A stretch of 64,000 bases of DNA from Nonomuraea wenchangensis (GCF_900111685.1 NZ_FOHX01000006.1:310001-374000); one strand, 5' to 3'; counted from the stretch's first letter, positions 7,234-20,122 are shown. The notes: a model not told the origin generated them from the sequence alone. Made by a program: numbers and translations.

Positions 7234-9075
7234 TCAGCTGCCGGCCGCGCGGTCGCGCAGCACCCGGCGCTGCTGCTCCAGCGCCACCAGCTCGCCGAAC
7301 AGCTTGTTGTACTCCTGCTGCTCCTCCACCGGGTTGAGCCGCTGGATGCGCGACTTGACCTGGGCGATGGCCCGGTCGACCGCGATGGCCTCGATGGCCG
7401 CCAGCATCGCCCCCGCGTAGCGCTCCTCGGCGTGCGCGTCGGCCTGGATCGGCTCGACCGCGAACCGGGTCACCAGCGCCCGCGCGCCCTCCTCGCTCGC
7501 GTGCTCGAGCAGCAGATCGACCCACTCCCGGCCGCCGTGACCGGCCGCCGCGAGACCGCCCGCGGCGGCCACCACGCGGTGCAGGACGACGTGGTCGGGC
7601 GCGGTGAACGCCTGCGGGTCGAGGGCGTCGAAGCGCGGCCCCAGCAGCGCGGGACGCTGCACGGCCAGCTTGAGCAGCTCGGCCTCCACCCGGACGCCGG
7701 GATCGACCGGCGCCGCCTGCGGGGCGCGCTGCGGGCGGCCCTGCTGCGCCCCGGCGACCGCCGCGATGCGCTGCATGACGAACCGCTCGTCCATGAAGCC
7801 GAGCCAGCGGTCGAGGTCGATCGCGTAGCGCTTGCGCAGCCCGGCGTCCTTGATGCCGGCCACGATGGGCGCGGCGGCGTCGAGCGCGGCGATCTTGCCT
7901 TCGTTGCTGCGCAGGTCGTAGCGGGAGATCGTGCTCCTGATCGCGAACTGGAACAGCGGCTCGCGGCTCGCGACGAGGTCGCGCACGGCCGCGTCGCCCT
8001 GCTTGACCCGCAGGTCGCACGGGTCGAGCCCGTCGGGCTGCACCGCGACGTAGGTCTGCGTGACGAACTTCTGCTCGTCGGCGAACGCGCGCAGCGCAGC
8101 CTTCTGCCCGGCCGCGTCGCCGTCGAAGGTGAAGATGACCTCGCCGCGGAACTCGGCCTGGTCGAGCAGGAACCGGCGCAGGATCTTGATGTGCTCCTCG
8201 CCGAACGACGTGCCGCAGGTCGCCACGGCCGTCGGCACCCCGGCGAGATGGCAGGCCATCACGTCGGTGTAGCCCTCGACGATCACCGCCTGGCTGCGCT
8301 TGGAGATCTCCCGTTTAGCGAGGTCGATCCCATAAAGCACCTGGCTCTTCTTGTAAAGCGGCGTGTCAGGCGTATTGAGATATTTCGGCCCGTCGTCGGA
8401 ATCGAGCAACTTCCGCGCGCCGAAACCGATCACGTCGCCCGTGGCGTCCCTGATCGGCCAGATCAGCCGGCCGCGGAAGCGGTCGATCGGCCCGCGCCGC
8501 CCCTCCTTGGCCAGCCCGCCCTTGACCAGCTCCTCCGTCGAGAAGCCGCGGCCCAGCAGGTGCCGGGTCAGCGCCTCCCACTCGTTGGGCGCGTAGCCCA
8601 CGCCGAACAGCTCGGCGTCGGCCCGCTCGAAGCCCCGCTCCGACAGGAACCGCCGCCCGGCCGCCGCGTCGGGGGCGAACAGCTTGCCGGCGTAGAACTC
8701 GGCCGCCGCCTTGTGCGCCTCGATCAGCCGGGCCCGCTCGCCGTGGTCGCGCTTGGGGACGTAGCCGCCCTGCTCGTACTGGAGGTGGATGCCGGCTCGC
8801 TGCGCCAGCCGCTCGACCGCCTCGCCGAACGACAGGTGCTCGATCTTCTCGACGAACGTGATGACGTCGCCGCCCTCGGAGCAGCCGAAGCAGAAGTACA
8901 TGCCGCGCTCGGGCGTGACGTTGAACGACGGCGACTTCTCGTCGTGGAACGGGCACAACCCCTTGAGGTTGCCGCCTCCGGCGTTGCGCAACTGGATGTG
9001 CTCGCCGATGACCTCGGCGATGGGAGAGCGTTCGCGCACGAGCGCGATGTCGACGTCACGGATCCGGCCAGCCAC
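7234..9075 (-). CDS. dnaG: DNA primase DnaG
   Basis: A protein of about 613 aa when started at GTG 9075 (VAGRIRDVDIALVRERSP), which lines up with the usual DnaG N-terminus; the frame is open 13 codons further upstream. A CHC2 zinc-binding domain comes first (CPFHDEKSPSF, then CFGCSEGGD). The TOPRIM catalytic core follows with VIVEGYTDVMA and FTFDGDAAGQKA, whose acidic residues bind metal. The C-terminal part is the helicase-interaction domain. It makes RNA primers at the replication fork. No strong ribosome site is visible at either start. Confidence 0.95.
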   Translation of the reverse strand: MAGRIRDVDIALVRERSPIAEVIGEHIQLRNAGGGNLKGLCPFHDEKSPSFNVTPERGMYFCFGCSEGGDVITFVEKIEHLSFGEAVERLAQRAGIHLQYEQGGYVPKRDHGERARLIEAHKAAAEFYAGKLFAPDAAAGRRFLSERGFERADAELFGVGYAPNEWEALTRHLLGRGFSTEELVKGGLAKEGRRGPIDRFRGRLIWPIRDATGDVIGFGARKLLDSDDGPKYLNTPDTPLYKKSQVLYGIDLAKREISKRSQAVIVEGYTDVMACHLAGVPTAVATCGTSFGEEHIKILRRFLLDQAEFRGEVIFTFDGDAAGQKAALRAFADEQKFVTQTYVAVQPDGLDPCDLRVKQGDAAVRDLVASREPLFQFAIRSTISRYDLRSNEGKIAALDAAAPIVAGIKDAGLRKRYAIDLDRWLGFMDERFVMQRIAAVAGAQQGRPQRAPQAAPVDPGVRVEAELLKLAVQRPALLGPRFDALDPQAFTAPDHVVLHRVVAAAGGLAAAGHGGREWVDLLLEHASEEGARALVTRFAVEPIQADAHAEERYAGAMLAAIEAIAVDRAIAQVKSRIQRLNPVEEQQEYNKLFGELVALEQQRRVLRDRAAGS

Positions 9076-9230
9076 GCCGGTGAGTCTATGCCGCCCCGCT
9101 GACGTTCCCCGCACCTGCCGTCAGAATGGGCTCACCCCGCGGGAGATCGCGGCAAACCGGCTCGGCGGAGGTCCCCGGTCGGCTACAAAGGTAAAGGTTG
9201 TTCGTGGAAGCGGTGACACGGGTGGAGATC

Positions 9231-10124
9231 ATGCGATCGGGGCATCTCGGACGATGGGCGGCCGTCGCGGGCGCCGTGCTCCTGACGAGCGCCTGCTCGC
9301 AGGCGACCGGGCTGGCGGGCGTGAGCGCCAAGTCGCCCACCACGGCCCCGCCCACGGGCACGCCGGCGGTCACCGCGACCATCCCCGGCCCCACGCCGTC
9401 GGTCCGGCACCAGGCCGCCGCCGAGCAGCCGCCGCAGGGCGACGACCCGGTCATGGTGCCGCCGCCCAAGCTGTCGAAGTACGCCTACACCTTCCCCGTC
9501 AAGGGCTGCAGGACGACCTACCAGCGCAAGCTGCTGGTGCTGCCCAAGACGACGATCTGGGCCCCGCAGGGGTGCGAGTTCGTGGCGCCGGTGGACGGCG
9601 TCGTCGACGAGGTCAACGTCCAGAACCGGTGGACGCCGGCCAGGGACGAGGGCTGGACGCGGGAGGGCAGGTTCGTCACGGTCGTCGGCGACGACGGCGT
9701 GCGCTACCTCGGCGGCCACCTCGACTCCGTGGCCGCCGACGTCAAGCCGGGCCTGCGGGTGAAGGCCGGCCACGTGCTGGGGAAGGTGGGCCGCACGGGC
9801 AACGCCCGCGACACCGGCGCCAACCTCTACTTCGCGATCTCGTGGAAGACCGGCCCCGCCTACTGGTGGGTGCGCCGGGGCATGGTCGAGCCGTGGGACT
9901 ACCTCGACGCCTGGGCGAAGGGCAACCGCACGCTCTCGCCGCGCGAGGAGACGCTGAAGCTGCGCGCCAAGCTGGGCGAGACGCCGCCCTGCACGGTCCA
10001 GTGCGCCGGGCGGGCGCAGCCGTCGACGCCCAGCAAGACCCCCCGGCCCACCCCGCGCAAGACCGCCGAGAAGAAGGACGAGATCCCGGACAAGGAGACG
10101 CTCAACCCGACGACAGTTCCTTAG
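9231..10124 (+). CDS. Lipoprotein with degenerate M23/LytM-like domain
   Basis: A protein of 297 aa. ATG 9231 has GGTGGAG five bases upstream and gives a clean lipoprotein signal (LLTSAC, Cys22). After a Pro/Thr-rich linker, residues ~90-240 follow the LytM/M23 beta-fold (IWAPQGCEFVAPVDGVVDEVN, YLGGHLDSVAADVKPGLRVKAG, LGKVGRTGNARDTGAN). In active LytM enzymes this ends in HLHF, whose histidines bind zinc and act in catalysis; here it reads NLYF. The GGH histidine is kept but the zinc site is incomplete. It is probably a non-catalytic wall-binding or regulatory lipoprotein. The gene overlaps the converging flavoprotein gene by 23 bp. Confidence 0.75.
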   Translation: MRSGHLGRWAAVAGAVLLTSACSQATGLAGVSAKSPTTAPPTGTPAVTATIPGPTPSVRHQAAAEQPPQGDDPVMVPPPKLSKYAYTFPVKGCRTTYQRKLLVLPKTTIWAPQGCEFVAPVDGVVDEVNVQNRWTPARDEGWTREGRFVTVVGDDGVRYLGGHLDSVAADVKPGLRVKAGHVLGKVGRTGNARDTGANLYFAISWKTGPAYWWVRRGMVEPWDYLDAWAKGNRTLSPREETLKLRAKLGETPPCTVQCAGRAQPSTPSKTPRPTPRKTAEKKDEIPDKETLNPTTVP

Positions 10125-11259
10125 GGTCGACGACCGCGCCGGAGCGGATGAGCTCCTGGATGCCGTCCGCGGCGTCCCAGACGTTGACGTTCATGCCGGC
10201 GACGACCCGGCCGTCGCGCAGCCAGTACGCGACGAACTCCAGGCCGTCCACGTCGCCCCGCCAGACGACCTCGTCGTAGCCGTCGATGTGGCCGGAGAAC
10301 TCCATGCCGAGGTCGTACTGGTCGGTGTAGAAGTACGGGACCAGGTCGTGGACGACCTCCTGGCCGAGCATGGAGCGGGCGGCCGCGGGCCCGCCGTGCA
10401 GGGCGTTGGCCCAGTGCTCGACGCGCAGGTGGCGGCCGTACAGCGGGTGGAAGGACTCGGCGACGTCGCCGGCGGCGTACACGTGGGGGTGCGAGGTGCG
10501 CAGGGCGGCGTCGGTGCGGACGCCCTGGCCGACCTCCAGGCCCGCCTCGCGGGCCAGCTCGACCTCGGGCGTGGCGCCGATGCCCGCGACCACGAGGTCG
10601 GCGGTGAGCCGCTCGCCCGAGCTGAGCCGCACGCCGGTCGCGGTGACCTCGGCGGCGGAGATGCCGAAGCGCAGGTCCACGCCGTTGCGGGCGTGCAGGC
10701 GGGCGAACACGCCGCCCACCTCGGGGCCGAGCACCCGGTGGAGCGCCGTGGGCTCAGGCTCGACGACGGTGACCTCGCAGCCGGCCGCACGGGCCGCGGC
10801 GGCCGTCTCCAGGCCGATCCAGGAGGCGCCGATGACGACGACGCGCTCGGACCGCGCCAGGCGCTCCCTGATGGCCTCGCTGTCGGCCAGGGTGCGGAGG
10901 TAGGCGGCCGGGCCGGGCAGACGGCGTGGGGTGGCCCCGGTGGCGATCAGGAGCTTGTCGTACGGCTGGCGCGAGCCGTTGCCGAGCCGGACCACATGGT
11001 GCTCGGGCTCGATGCGGGTGACCCGCATGCCGAGGCGGAGATCCACGGCGTTGTCGGCGTACCACTCGGGGGCGTGGACGAAGACGGCCTCGCGCTCGCT
11101 CCTGCCCTGGAGGTAGTCCTTGGACAGGGGCGGCCGCTCGTAGGGCCGTTCGCTCTCCGCGGCGAACAGCACGATCTCACCGTCGAAGCCCTCTTCCCGC
11201 AACGTCTGCGCGGCCTTGGCCCCGGCAAGCCCGCCGCCGACGATCACATATGTGGCCAT
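10102..11259 (-). CDS. FAD-dependent oxidoreductase (ferredoxin/rubredoxin reductase type)
   Basis: A protein of 385 aa. The N-terminal FAD motif is VIVGGGLAGAKAAQTLRE. ERPPLSKDYL is typical of the BphA4-like reductase family, and the NAD(P) motif is VVVIGASWIGLETAA. The second FAD motif is THPHVYAAGDVAE in form (SHPHVYAAGDVAE). The C-terminal reductase domain contains VEHWANALHGG. The family passes electrons from NAD(P)H to a ferredoxin or rubredoxin, often for a P450 or dioxygenase; no such partner lies next to it. It converges on the M23-like lipoprotein gene. Confidence 0.88.
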   Translation of the reverse strand: MATYVIVGGGLAGAKAAQTLREEGFDGEIVLFAAESERPYERPPLSKDYLQGRSEREAVFVHAPEWYADNAVDLRLGMRVTRIEPEHHVVRLGNGSRQPYDKLLIATGATPRRLPGPAAYLRTLADSEAIRERLARSERVVVIGASWIGLETAAAARAAGCEVTVVEPEPTALHRVLGPEVGGVFARLHARNGVDLRFGISAAEVTATGVRLSSGERLTADLVVAGIGATPEVELAREAGLEVGQGVRTDAALRTSHPHVYAAGDVAESFHPLYGRHLRVEHWANALHGGPAAARSMLGQEVVHDLVPYFYTDQYDLGMEFSGHIDGYDEVVWRGDVDGLEFVAYWLRDGRVVAGMNVNVWDAADGIQELIRSGAVVDPKELSSG

Positions 11260-11304
11260 GGGCGCAGTATCCGCCCCGGGCGGGATTCGGGGAAGCGGAT
11301 TGGG

Positions 11305-12552
11305 TCACCGTGTGAGCCGCCGGTGCCAGGCGACCGCCGAGGTGTCCGTGAGCGAGGCGATCTGGTCGATGACGACCCGGACGCGCGCGGCGTCGTCGGC
11401 CGCCTCCAGGAACGCGGGACGGAAGGCGGGCTCCAGCGTGCCTGGCGCGCCGAGCGTGATCAGGGAGGCGAGCTCGGTGATGAGATCGCGCTGGCGGGCC
11501 TGATTGGCGTGGTGGTCCTCGGTAGTCATGACGTAGTGGGCGGTGACGCCCTTGAGCAGCGCGCACTCCAGCCGGGTGGCGTGCGGGACGACCAGGTCGG
11601 CCCGGTGACGGGCGCTGCGCACCTCCATGGTGGCGGTCTGGGCGGAGCGGCAGAAGCGGCCGATGAGACCGCTGGTGAGCGCCTTCAGCCCGGCCAGCTC
11701 GGGCAGGCTGCCGGTGAAGCGGCGCGGCCAGAGCGGGTCGGCGACGAGCTTGCCGAAGACCTCCTCCAGCTCGCCGAGGTCGGCGCCGGGGGTGTACCAG
11801 GTGCGGGTGGTCTCGCAGACGAGCCTGCGCTCGGTGCGCGAGTGCAGGGCCTCGGGGACGACGTGGCCCGAGTGCAGGGCGTCCTCCAGGTCGTGCACCG
11901 AGTACGCCACGTCGTCGGCCCAGTCCATGATCTGCGCCTCGAAGCTGACCCGGCCCTCGGGGGCGCCCTCCCTGATCCACTTGAAGACCGGCAGGTCGTC
12001 GTCGTACACGCCGAACTTGGCGCCCTTGTCACAGGTCCACGGATACTTCACCGAGGCGTCGAGAGCGGCCCTGGTGAGGTTGAGCCCGGCGCTGCGGCCG
12101 TCCTCGGTGAGGACCTTCGCCTCCAGCCGGGTGAGCAGGCGCAGGCTCTGGGCGTTGCCCTCGAAGCCGCCGCAGGGGGCGGCCAGCCGGTTGAGCGCCA
12201 CCTCGCCGTTGTGCCCGAACGGCGGGTGCCCGAGGTCGTGGGCCAGGCAGGCGGTCTCCACCAGGTCGGGGTCGACGCCGAGGGTGGCGCCCATCTCGCG
12301 GCCGACCTGGGCGCACTCCAGCGAGTGCGTCAGCCGGGTGCGGGGGATGTGCTGGCCGCCGCCGAGCGCCTCGCCGGGACCGACCACCTGGGTCTTGGCG
12401 GCGAGCCTGCGCAGGGCGGCGCTGTGCAGCACGCGGGCGCGGTCGCGTTCGAACGCGGAGCGCTCGGGATTGCCGGGAGGTTCCGGTACCCAACGCTCCT
12501 GGTCGTGCTCATCGTAGTACGGCATTTCTTCGACGATTTTATCCAGTTTCAT
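11305..12552 (-). CDS. dgt: Deoxyguanosinetriphosphate triphosphohydrolase
   Basis: A protein of 415 aa of the HD superfamily. Metal-binding histidines and aspartates are seen in TRLTHSLECAQV, CLAHDLGHPPFGHNGE and MDWADDVAYSVHDLED. dGTPase cleaves dGTP (or related dNTPs) to the nucleoside and triphosphate. It lies near dnaG, a common actinobacterial neighbourhood. ATG 12552 has GGAG very close upstream; ATG 12525 (MPYYDEHDQERW) is the start often used in homologs, so the first nine residues are uncertain. Transcribed divergently from the M48 protease gene across 53 bp. Confidence 0.92.
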   Translation of the reverse strand: MKLDKIVEEMPYYDEHDQERWVPEPPGNPERSAFERDRARVLHSAALRRLAAKTQVVGPGEALGGGQHIPRTRLTHSLECAQVGREMGATLGVDPDLVETACLAHDLGHPPFGHNGEVALNRLAAPCGGFEGNAQSLRLLTRLEAKVLTEDGRSAGLNLTRAALDASVKYPWTCDKGAKFGVYDDDLPVFKWIREGAPEGRVSFEAQIMDWADDVAYSVHDLEDALHSGHVVPEALHSRTERRLVCETTRTWYTPGADLGELEEVFGKLVADPLWPRRFTGSLPELAGLKALTSGLIGRFCRSAQTATMEVRSARHRADLVVPHATRLECALLKGVTAHYVMTTEDHHANQARQRDLITELASLITLGAPGTLEPAFRPAFLEAADDAARVRVVIDQIASLTDTSAVAWHRRLTR

Positions 12553-12605
12553 GTCTCCGCTAGTGTCAAGCCTCGCGAGAACCCCTTCCCCGGGAGTCCT
12601 TCCCC

Positions 12606-14165
12606 ATGACCACAGCGTTCCGAGCGGTGCTGGCCTTCACCTTGCTCGCCGGTTTCTACCTCCTGGTCGGCCTCGTCGTGGCGGCCGCGGTGTTCTTCGA
12701 CGTCCTGCTCATCGTCGACTTCCACGCGAATGCCCTCAAACTGGCGGTGGTGCTCACCCTGGCCGCGGGCGCGCTCGTACGGGCCCTGGTCATGGTGAGC
12801 CGCCGCAAGGACGGCGAGCAGCCGGGCGTGCCCGTCGGCCGCGAGCACGAGCCCGTGCTCTGGCAACTGGTCGAGGACCTGGCCCGGCGGGTCCGCACCG
12901 CCCCGCCGGACGAGATCAGGCTCGTCGCCGAGGTCAACGCGGCGGTGTCGGAGGACACCCGCTGGCTCGGGCTGCGGGCCACGCGGCGGCGCATGTTCAT
13001 CGGGCTGCCGCTGCTCCAGCAGCTCACCGTGGACGAGATGCGCGCGGTGCTCGGGCACGAGCTCGGCCACTACAGCGGCGCCCACACCCGGCTCGGCGCG
13101 CCGGTCTACCGGGGCCGGGTCTCCCTCATCGCGACCGTGCAGGGGCTGGGCGGCCACCCGTTCATCCAGAAGCTGTTCACCTGGTACGCCAAGCTCTACC
13201 TGCGGATCTCCCAGGCCGTCTCGCGCCGGCAGGAGCTGGAGGCCGACCGGCTCGCGGTGGCGATCGGCGGCCGGCAGGCCATGGCGGGGGCGCTGACCAA
13301 GCTGCACACGACGGTGCTCGGCTGGGACATGTACGTCAACGCGTACCTGTCGCTGGCCGGCGCCGGCGGCGGGCGGCCGACCGCCGTGTTCGGCGGCTTC
13401 CAGCGGATGATGAGCGACCCGGAGCGGCAGGCCCAGATCGCCGAGCTGAGGGCCGAGCCGGAGGAGATCTCGCCGTACGACTCCCACCCCGGCCTGGCCG
13501 AGCGGCTGGCCGCCATCGAGAGCCTGCCCGAGCCCGAGCACGTCCCCGACCCGCGCCCGGCCCTGGCCCTGCTCATGGACGCCAACGTGGCCGCGCAGGC
13601 GGTCGAGAACTCCATGTGGACGCCCGAGGCACTGGCCGCCCTCCGCCCGGTGGGCTGGGAGGAGCTGGTGGCCCAGGGCATGTACGCCGGCCGCAACGCC
13701 GAGGCGCTGCACGACCTCGCGGTGGCCGGGCAGCGCGTGATGGGGTCGCCGCAGCCTTACCTGGACGCGGCCTTCGAGGCCATAGCGCGGGGCCGGCAGG
13801 CCGAGCTGGAGGCGCGGCTGCTGGAGCTCGGCTGGAACCCGTCGGAGACGCTGCTGGCCGGGGTGCTGGGGCAGGCGCTGGAGGCGGTGCTGATCCAGCT
13901 CGGCCAGGCCCGGTGGACGCTGTCGTGGTCGGGGCCCGCCCGGCTGCTCTACGACGACGGCGAGGAGGTGGCGCTGTCGGAGTACGCGGCCCAGGTCGCG
14001 GCGAACCCGGAGGCGGTGGCGGGGCTGCGGCGGTGGCTCGGCGACCACGGCATGCGGCACGACTACGTCCCGGTCGAGCAGCCCGCCCCCCAGCCGCCCG
14101 CGGTGGAGCCTCCCGTCCAGGAGCCTGCCACGCAGCAGCCGCCCGCGCTCACCCCGCAGAGCTGA
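12606..14165 (+). CDS. M48-family membrane metallopeptidase (HtpX-like)
   Basis: A protein of 519 aa. Two hydrophobic segments near residues 8-38 and 45-65 anchor it. The M48 zinc motif HELGH is at 151-155 and the third ligand lies in ELEAD at 210-214, so the catalytic site is intact. Then follow a large region with no clear family signature and a Pro/Gln-rich tail. M48 proteases act on membrane proteins; the substrate here is unknown. It is much longer than HtpX (about 290 aa). Start ATG 12606 follows GGGAG at ~12592. Confidence 0.85.
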   Translation: MTTAFRAVLAFTLLAGFYLLVGLVVAAAVFFDVLLIVDFHANALKLAVVLTLAAGALVRALVMVSRRKDGEQPGVPVGREHEPVLWQLVEDLARRVRTAPPDEIRLVAEVNAAVSEDTRWLGLRATRRRMFIGLPLLQQLTVDEMRAVLGHELGHYSGAHTRLGAPVYRGRVSLIATVQGLGGHPFIQKLFTWYAKLYLRISQAVSRRQELEADRLAVAIGGRQAMAGALTKLHTTVLGWDMYVNAYLSLAGAGGGRPTAVFGGFQRMMSDPERQAQIAELRAEPEEISPYDSHPGLAERLAAIESLPEPEHVPDPRPALALLMDANVAAQAVENSMWTPEALAALRPVGWEELVAQGMYAGRNAEALHDLAVAGQRVMGSPQPYLDAAFEAIARGRQAELEARLLELGWNPSETLLAGVLGQALEAVLIQLGQARWTLSWSGPARLLYDDGEEVALSEYAAQVAANPEAVAGLRRWLGDHGMRHDYVPVEQPAPQPPAVEPPVQEPATQQPPALTPQS

Positions 14166-14173
14166 GCTGACCT

Positions 14174-14203
14174 GGCGGAGGGGACCGTGCGGCCCCCTCC
14201 GCC
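14174..14203. terminator. Bidirectional terminator, M48 gene / ppdK
   Basis: Perfect 10-bp arms GGCGGAGGGG (14174-14183) and CCCCTCCGCC (14194-14203) with a 10-base loop, between two converging genes. Confidence 0.75.
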
Positions 14204-14209
14204 GCGGGC

Positions 14210-16849
<2,640 letters not shown>

Positions 16850-17136
16850 AGCTCCAATCCAACACGCGTCTGATCCGGACTCTACCGGCGAAATTGATGA
16901 TGAAACTGCACTCCTTCCTCAAGTGACTGTTTATGCAGGTAAACGCCTCATGAGAGGTCTAATCCAATTATACGGCTGGATTGCCGAAAATTGGTTTATA
17001 CCAATTGGTATAAACCAATTCTTGCGGGAAAGGGCGGGGCGAGCACAGAATCGGATCACCCTGTGGGGGCGGTGGTGTTGGTGCCGGGGATCGTGGTTCG
17101 CGTGTAGCGCCGGGTCTTCTTCGTGAGCGTTTTCGC
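16850..17136. promoter_or_regulatory. AT-rich upstream region of ppdK
   Basis: The stretch 16880-17040 is strikingly AT-rich for this genome and holds the palindrome at 16989-17020 and several TTTAT/ATTATA tracts. It probably contains the ppdK promoter on the minus strand. I could not place a certain -10/-35. No ORF of interest is seen. Confidence 0.5.
16989..17020. promoter_or_regulatory. Perfect 32-bp palindromic operator-like site
   Basis: The sequence reads the same on both strands from 16989 to 17020. It consists of the 14-mers TTGGTTTATACCAA and TTGGTATAAACCAA sharing the central TTGG/CCAA, flanked by AA/TT. A second, looser CCAATTATACGG lies at ~16966. Such symmetry in an AT-rich upstream region is typical of a dimeric or tetrameric repressor site. 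The nearest gene it could control is ppdK. Confidence 0.75.
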
Positions 17137-17784
17137 ATGGCCACGCGTGAGGCGGCCCGGGCGCTCGGCGCCGCACTCCTCACGGCCACCGCCGGCGGAC
17201 CCCTGCGCGGGCGCCAGGCGCCGGGGACGGGACAGGGCCTGCTGCTGCCGATGCCGCTGGTCGGGACATGCCTGCCGGCGTCCGGATTCGGGAGCGCCTT
17301 CCTTGCCGAGGCGATGCTCCGGCTCTCCGTCGCGTGCTCGCCGGAACGGCGGTGGGAGCACGGGACGTACATGCCGCACGGGGCTGCGGCGCAGGGCTTA
17401 CGCGCTGCGCGGGGCCGCCGCACAGGGCCGCCGCACGAACTACGCGCCGCACGGGGCCGGCACACGGGTCGCCGCGCAGAGCTGGCGGGCGGGGCGCCGC
17501 ACAGAGCCACTGCACGGGGCTTACGCTCCGCAGGGGGCTCACGCGCCGGACGAGGCACGGGGCCGCCTCACAGGGCCGCCGTTGGGGCCGCCGTGCAGAG
17601 CCGCCGGGCGGCGCGCGGCGCGGAACTGCCGGGCAGGCCAGGCGCGCTGGGTCTGTCGGGGAGGGGTGCTCCCAATCAGCCTGTGCGGTCGGCCTACGGC
17701 GGGCGGTGCTGGCGGGCGCATGCCAGCCCGCGTCACTGCCCACCCGTAGCACGACCGGCCGTACCGGCGGCTGGCCTACGGTGA
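17137..17784 (+). CDS. Doubtful ORF over a repeat field
   Basis: A possible reading frame of 215 codons beginning MATREAARALGAALLTATAGG. The first ~75 codons have GC-rich third positions and could be coding, but no family is recognised and no ribosome site precedes the ATG. From codon ~80 on it runs through degenerate DNA repeats and becomes Arg/Gly/Ala-rich in every frame. It may be a decayed gene fragment or chance. Overlapping frames on the other strand are equally open and equally unconvincing. Confidence 0.15.
   Translation: MATREAARALGAALLTATAGGPLRGRQAPGTGQGLLLPMPLVGTCLPASGFGSAFLAEAMLRLSVACSPERRWEHGTYMPHGAAAQGLRAARGRRTGPPHELRAARGRHTGRRAELAGGAPHRATARGLRSAGGSRAGRGTGPPHRAAVGAAVQSRRAARGAELPGRPGALGLSGRGAPNQPVRSAYGGRCWRAHASPRHCPPVARPAVPAAGLR
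17386..17605. repeat. Degenerate GC-rich interspersed repeat field
   Basis: About eleven variants of a core like GCCGCACAGGGCCGCC occur at 14-27 bp spacing (for example near 17403, 17417, 17444, 17491, 17509, 17551 and 17567). Spacing is not a fixed multiple of three and the copies are too diverged for a CRISPR. Nothing else is recognised in this gene-free stretch. Confidence 0.5.
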
Positions 17785-17887
17785 CTGCCGATGCGCAGCG
17801 CTGCCGGCGCGCGCCGCACGGCGGTCGGCCCGTGGCGGCTGCTGGTCGGGGTGGTGGAGGGTTGTCAGGTGGTGGTCACGATGCTGT

Positions 17888-17939
17888 CTCCGTTCCCTCC
17901 TCGCACGGGTGGTGTGCCGCGGGCGAGGAGGGGACGGAG
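17888..17939 (-). terminator. Terminator of glyS
   Basis: A long hairpin: arms 17888-17904 and 17923-17939 pair over 17 positions with one G-U, around an 18-base loop, ending seven bases before the glyS stop codon on the plus-strand map. Confidence 0.8.
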
Positions 17940-17945
17940 GTGGGG

Positions 17946-19331
<1,386 letters not shown>

Positions 19332-19425
19332 TTGGTTGGTTCTCTTTCCGGCTGGAGGTCGGCGAGTGTGAAAGTGATGAGCTCCCAGCTTAGGGGACGG
19401 CCGGGGCTCTCGCGCGCGAGTGGCC

Positions 19426-19713
19426 CTACGTCCCGTCCTGCGCGTGGACGTCCTCGTACGCGCTGGGTTCGTTGACCATGAGGATCATCAGTGGATACAT
19501 CACCAGACGGGCGGCGGACAGCGCCCTGCGGTAGAACCCGGCGCCCTCCCACTCCGTGACCAGGGCCCACAGGTTGGGCTCGTCGACCGAGCGGGCCAGC
19601 CGCCCGCGCAGGAAGCCCGGCTGGCCGGCGAACGTGTCGAGGATGGTCTGCCCCTGCTTGGCGAAGTCCTGGGACTGGGACTCTGGGACGGTGTATCGGA
19701 TCACGGCGAGCAC
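19426..19713 (-). CDS. ABM-domain (antibiotic biosynthesis monooxygenase-like) protein
   Basis: A protein of 95 aa, starting at GTG 19713. The pattern VIRYTVPESQSQDFAKQGQTILDTFAGQPGFLRGRLARSVDEPNLWALVTEWE is typical of dimeric ferredoxin-like ABM proteins, which include small monooxygenases, haem-degrading enzymes and uncharacterised members. No active-site residue allows a specific call. Transcribed divergently from the next gene across 58 bp. Confidence 0.75.
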   Translation of the reverse strand: MLAVIRYTVPESQSQDFAKQGQTILDTFAGQPGFLRGRLARSVDEPNLWALVTEWEGAGFYRRALSAARLVMYPLMILMVNEPSAYEDVHAQDGT

Positions 19714-19771
19714 CTGAACAGCCTAGAGGCGCATCGGCCACAAGGCGCGCCCTCTCCCGTAGGCTCTGGGC

Positions 19772-20122
19772 GTGGCCTCTCACGACAAGCGCCCGCTCCC
19801 CCAGGGTGAGCGGTTCTTCACCGAAGGCGCGAGCGGGCTGCGCAAGGCCGTGGAGCGGCGGAGCGCGGTGCCGATGGCGTACCTCTTCACGCAGGTGCCC
19901 CGCTGGGTGCCGCCCGTGGTGCTGGTGGTGCTGCTGCTGACCGCGCTCGCGGTGGCGAACCCGCTCGGCGGGGTGGCGGCGCTGGCGGTGCTCGCGTTCA
20001 TCTGCTGGCTGGCGTTCCTGTCCTGGCCGTCGCTGGGGCTGGGGGCGAAGGTGCTGCGGGTCGTCATGGTGCTGTTCGTCGCGCTGGTGGCGGCGACCCG
20101 CTTCGGCCTGATCGCGGCCTGA
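19772..20122 (+). CDS. Small membrane protein (DUF6703-like)
   Basis: A protein of 116 aa starting at GTG 19772. A charged N-terminus (HDKRPLPQGERFFTEGASGLRKAVERRSA) precedes three hydrophobic segments near residues 48-62, 65-82 and 90-112. It resembles a small conserved actinobacterial membrane family that I associate with DUF6703, from memory. Function is unknown. Confidence 0.7.
   Translation: MASHDKRPLPQGERFFTEGASGLRKAVERRSAVPMAYLFTQVPRWVPPVVLVVLLLTALAVANPLGGVAALAVLAFICWLAFLSWPSLGLGAKVLRVVMVLFVALVAATRFGLIAA

Noticed and set aside
16968..17558. Minus-strand 196-codon frame across the repeat field
   Set aside because: It is Pro/Arg/Cys-rich, spans the AT-rich palindrome region, and has no ribosome site or known family.
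17386..17605. CRISPR array
   Set aside because: Repeat units are diverged and spacing varies from 14 to 27 bp; no cas genes are in the window.
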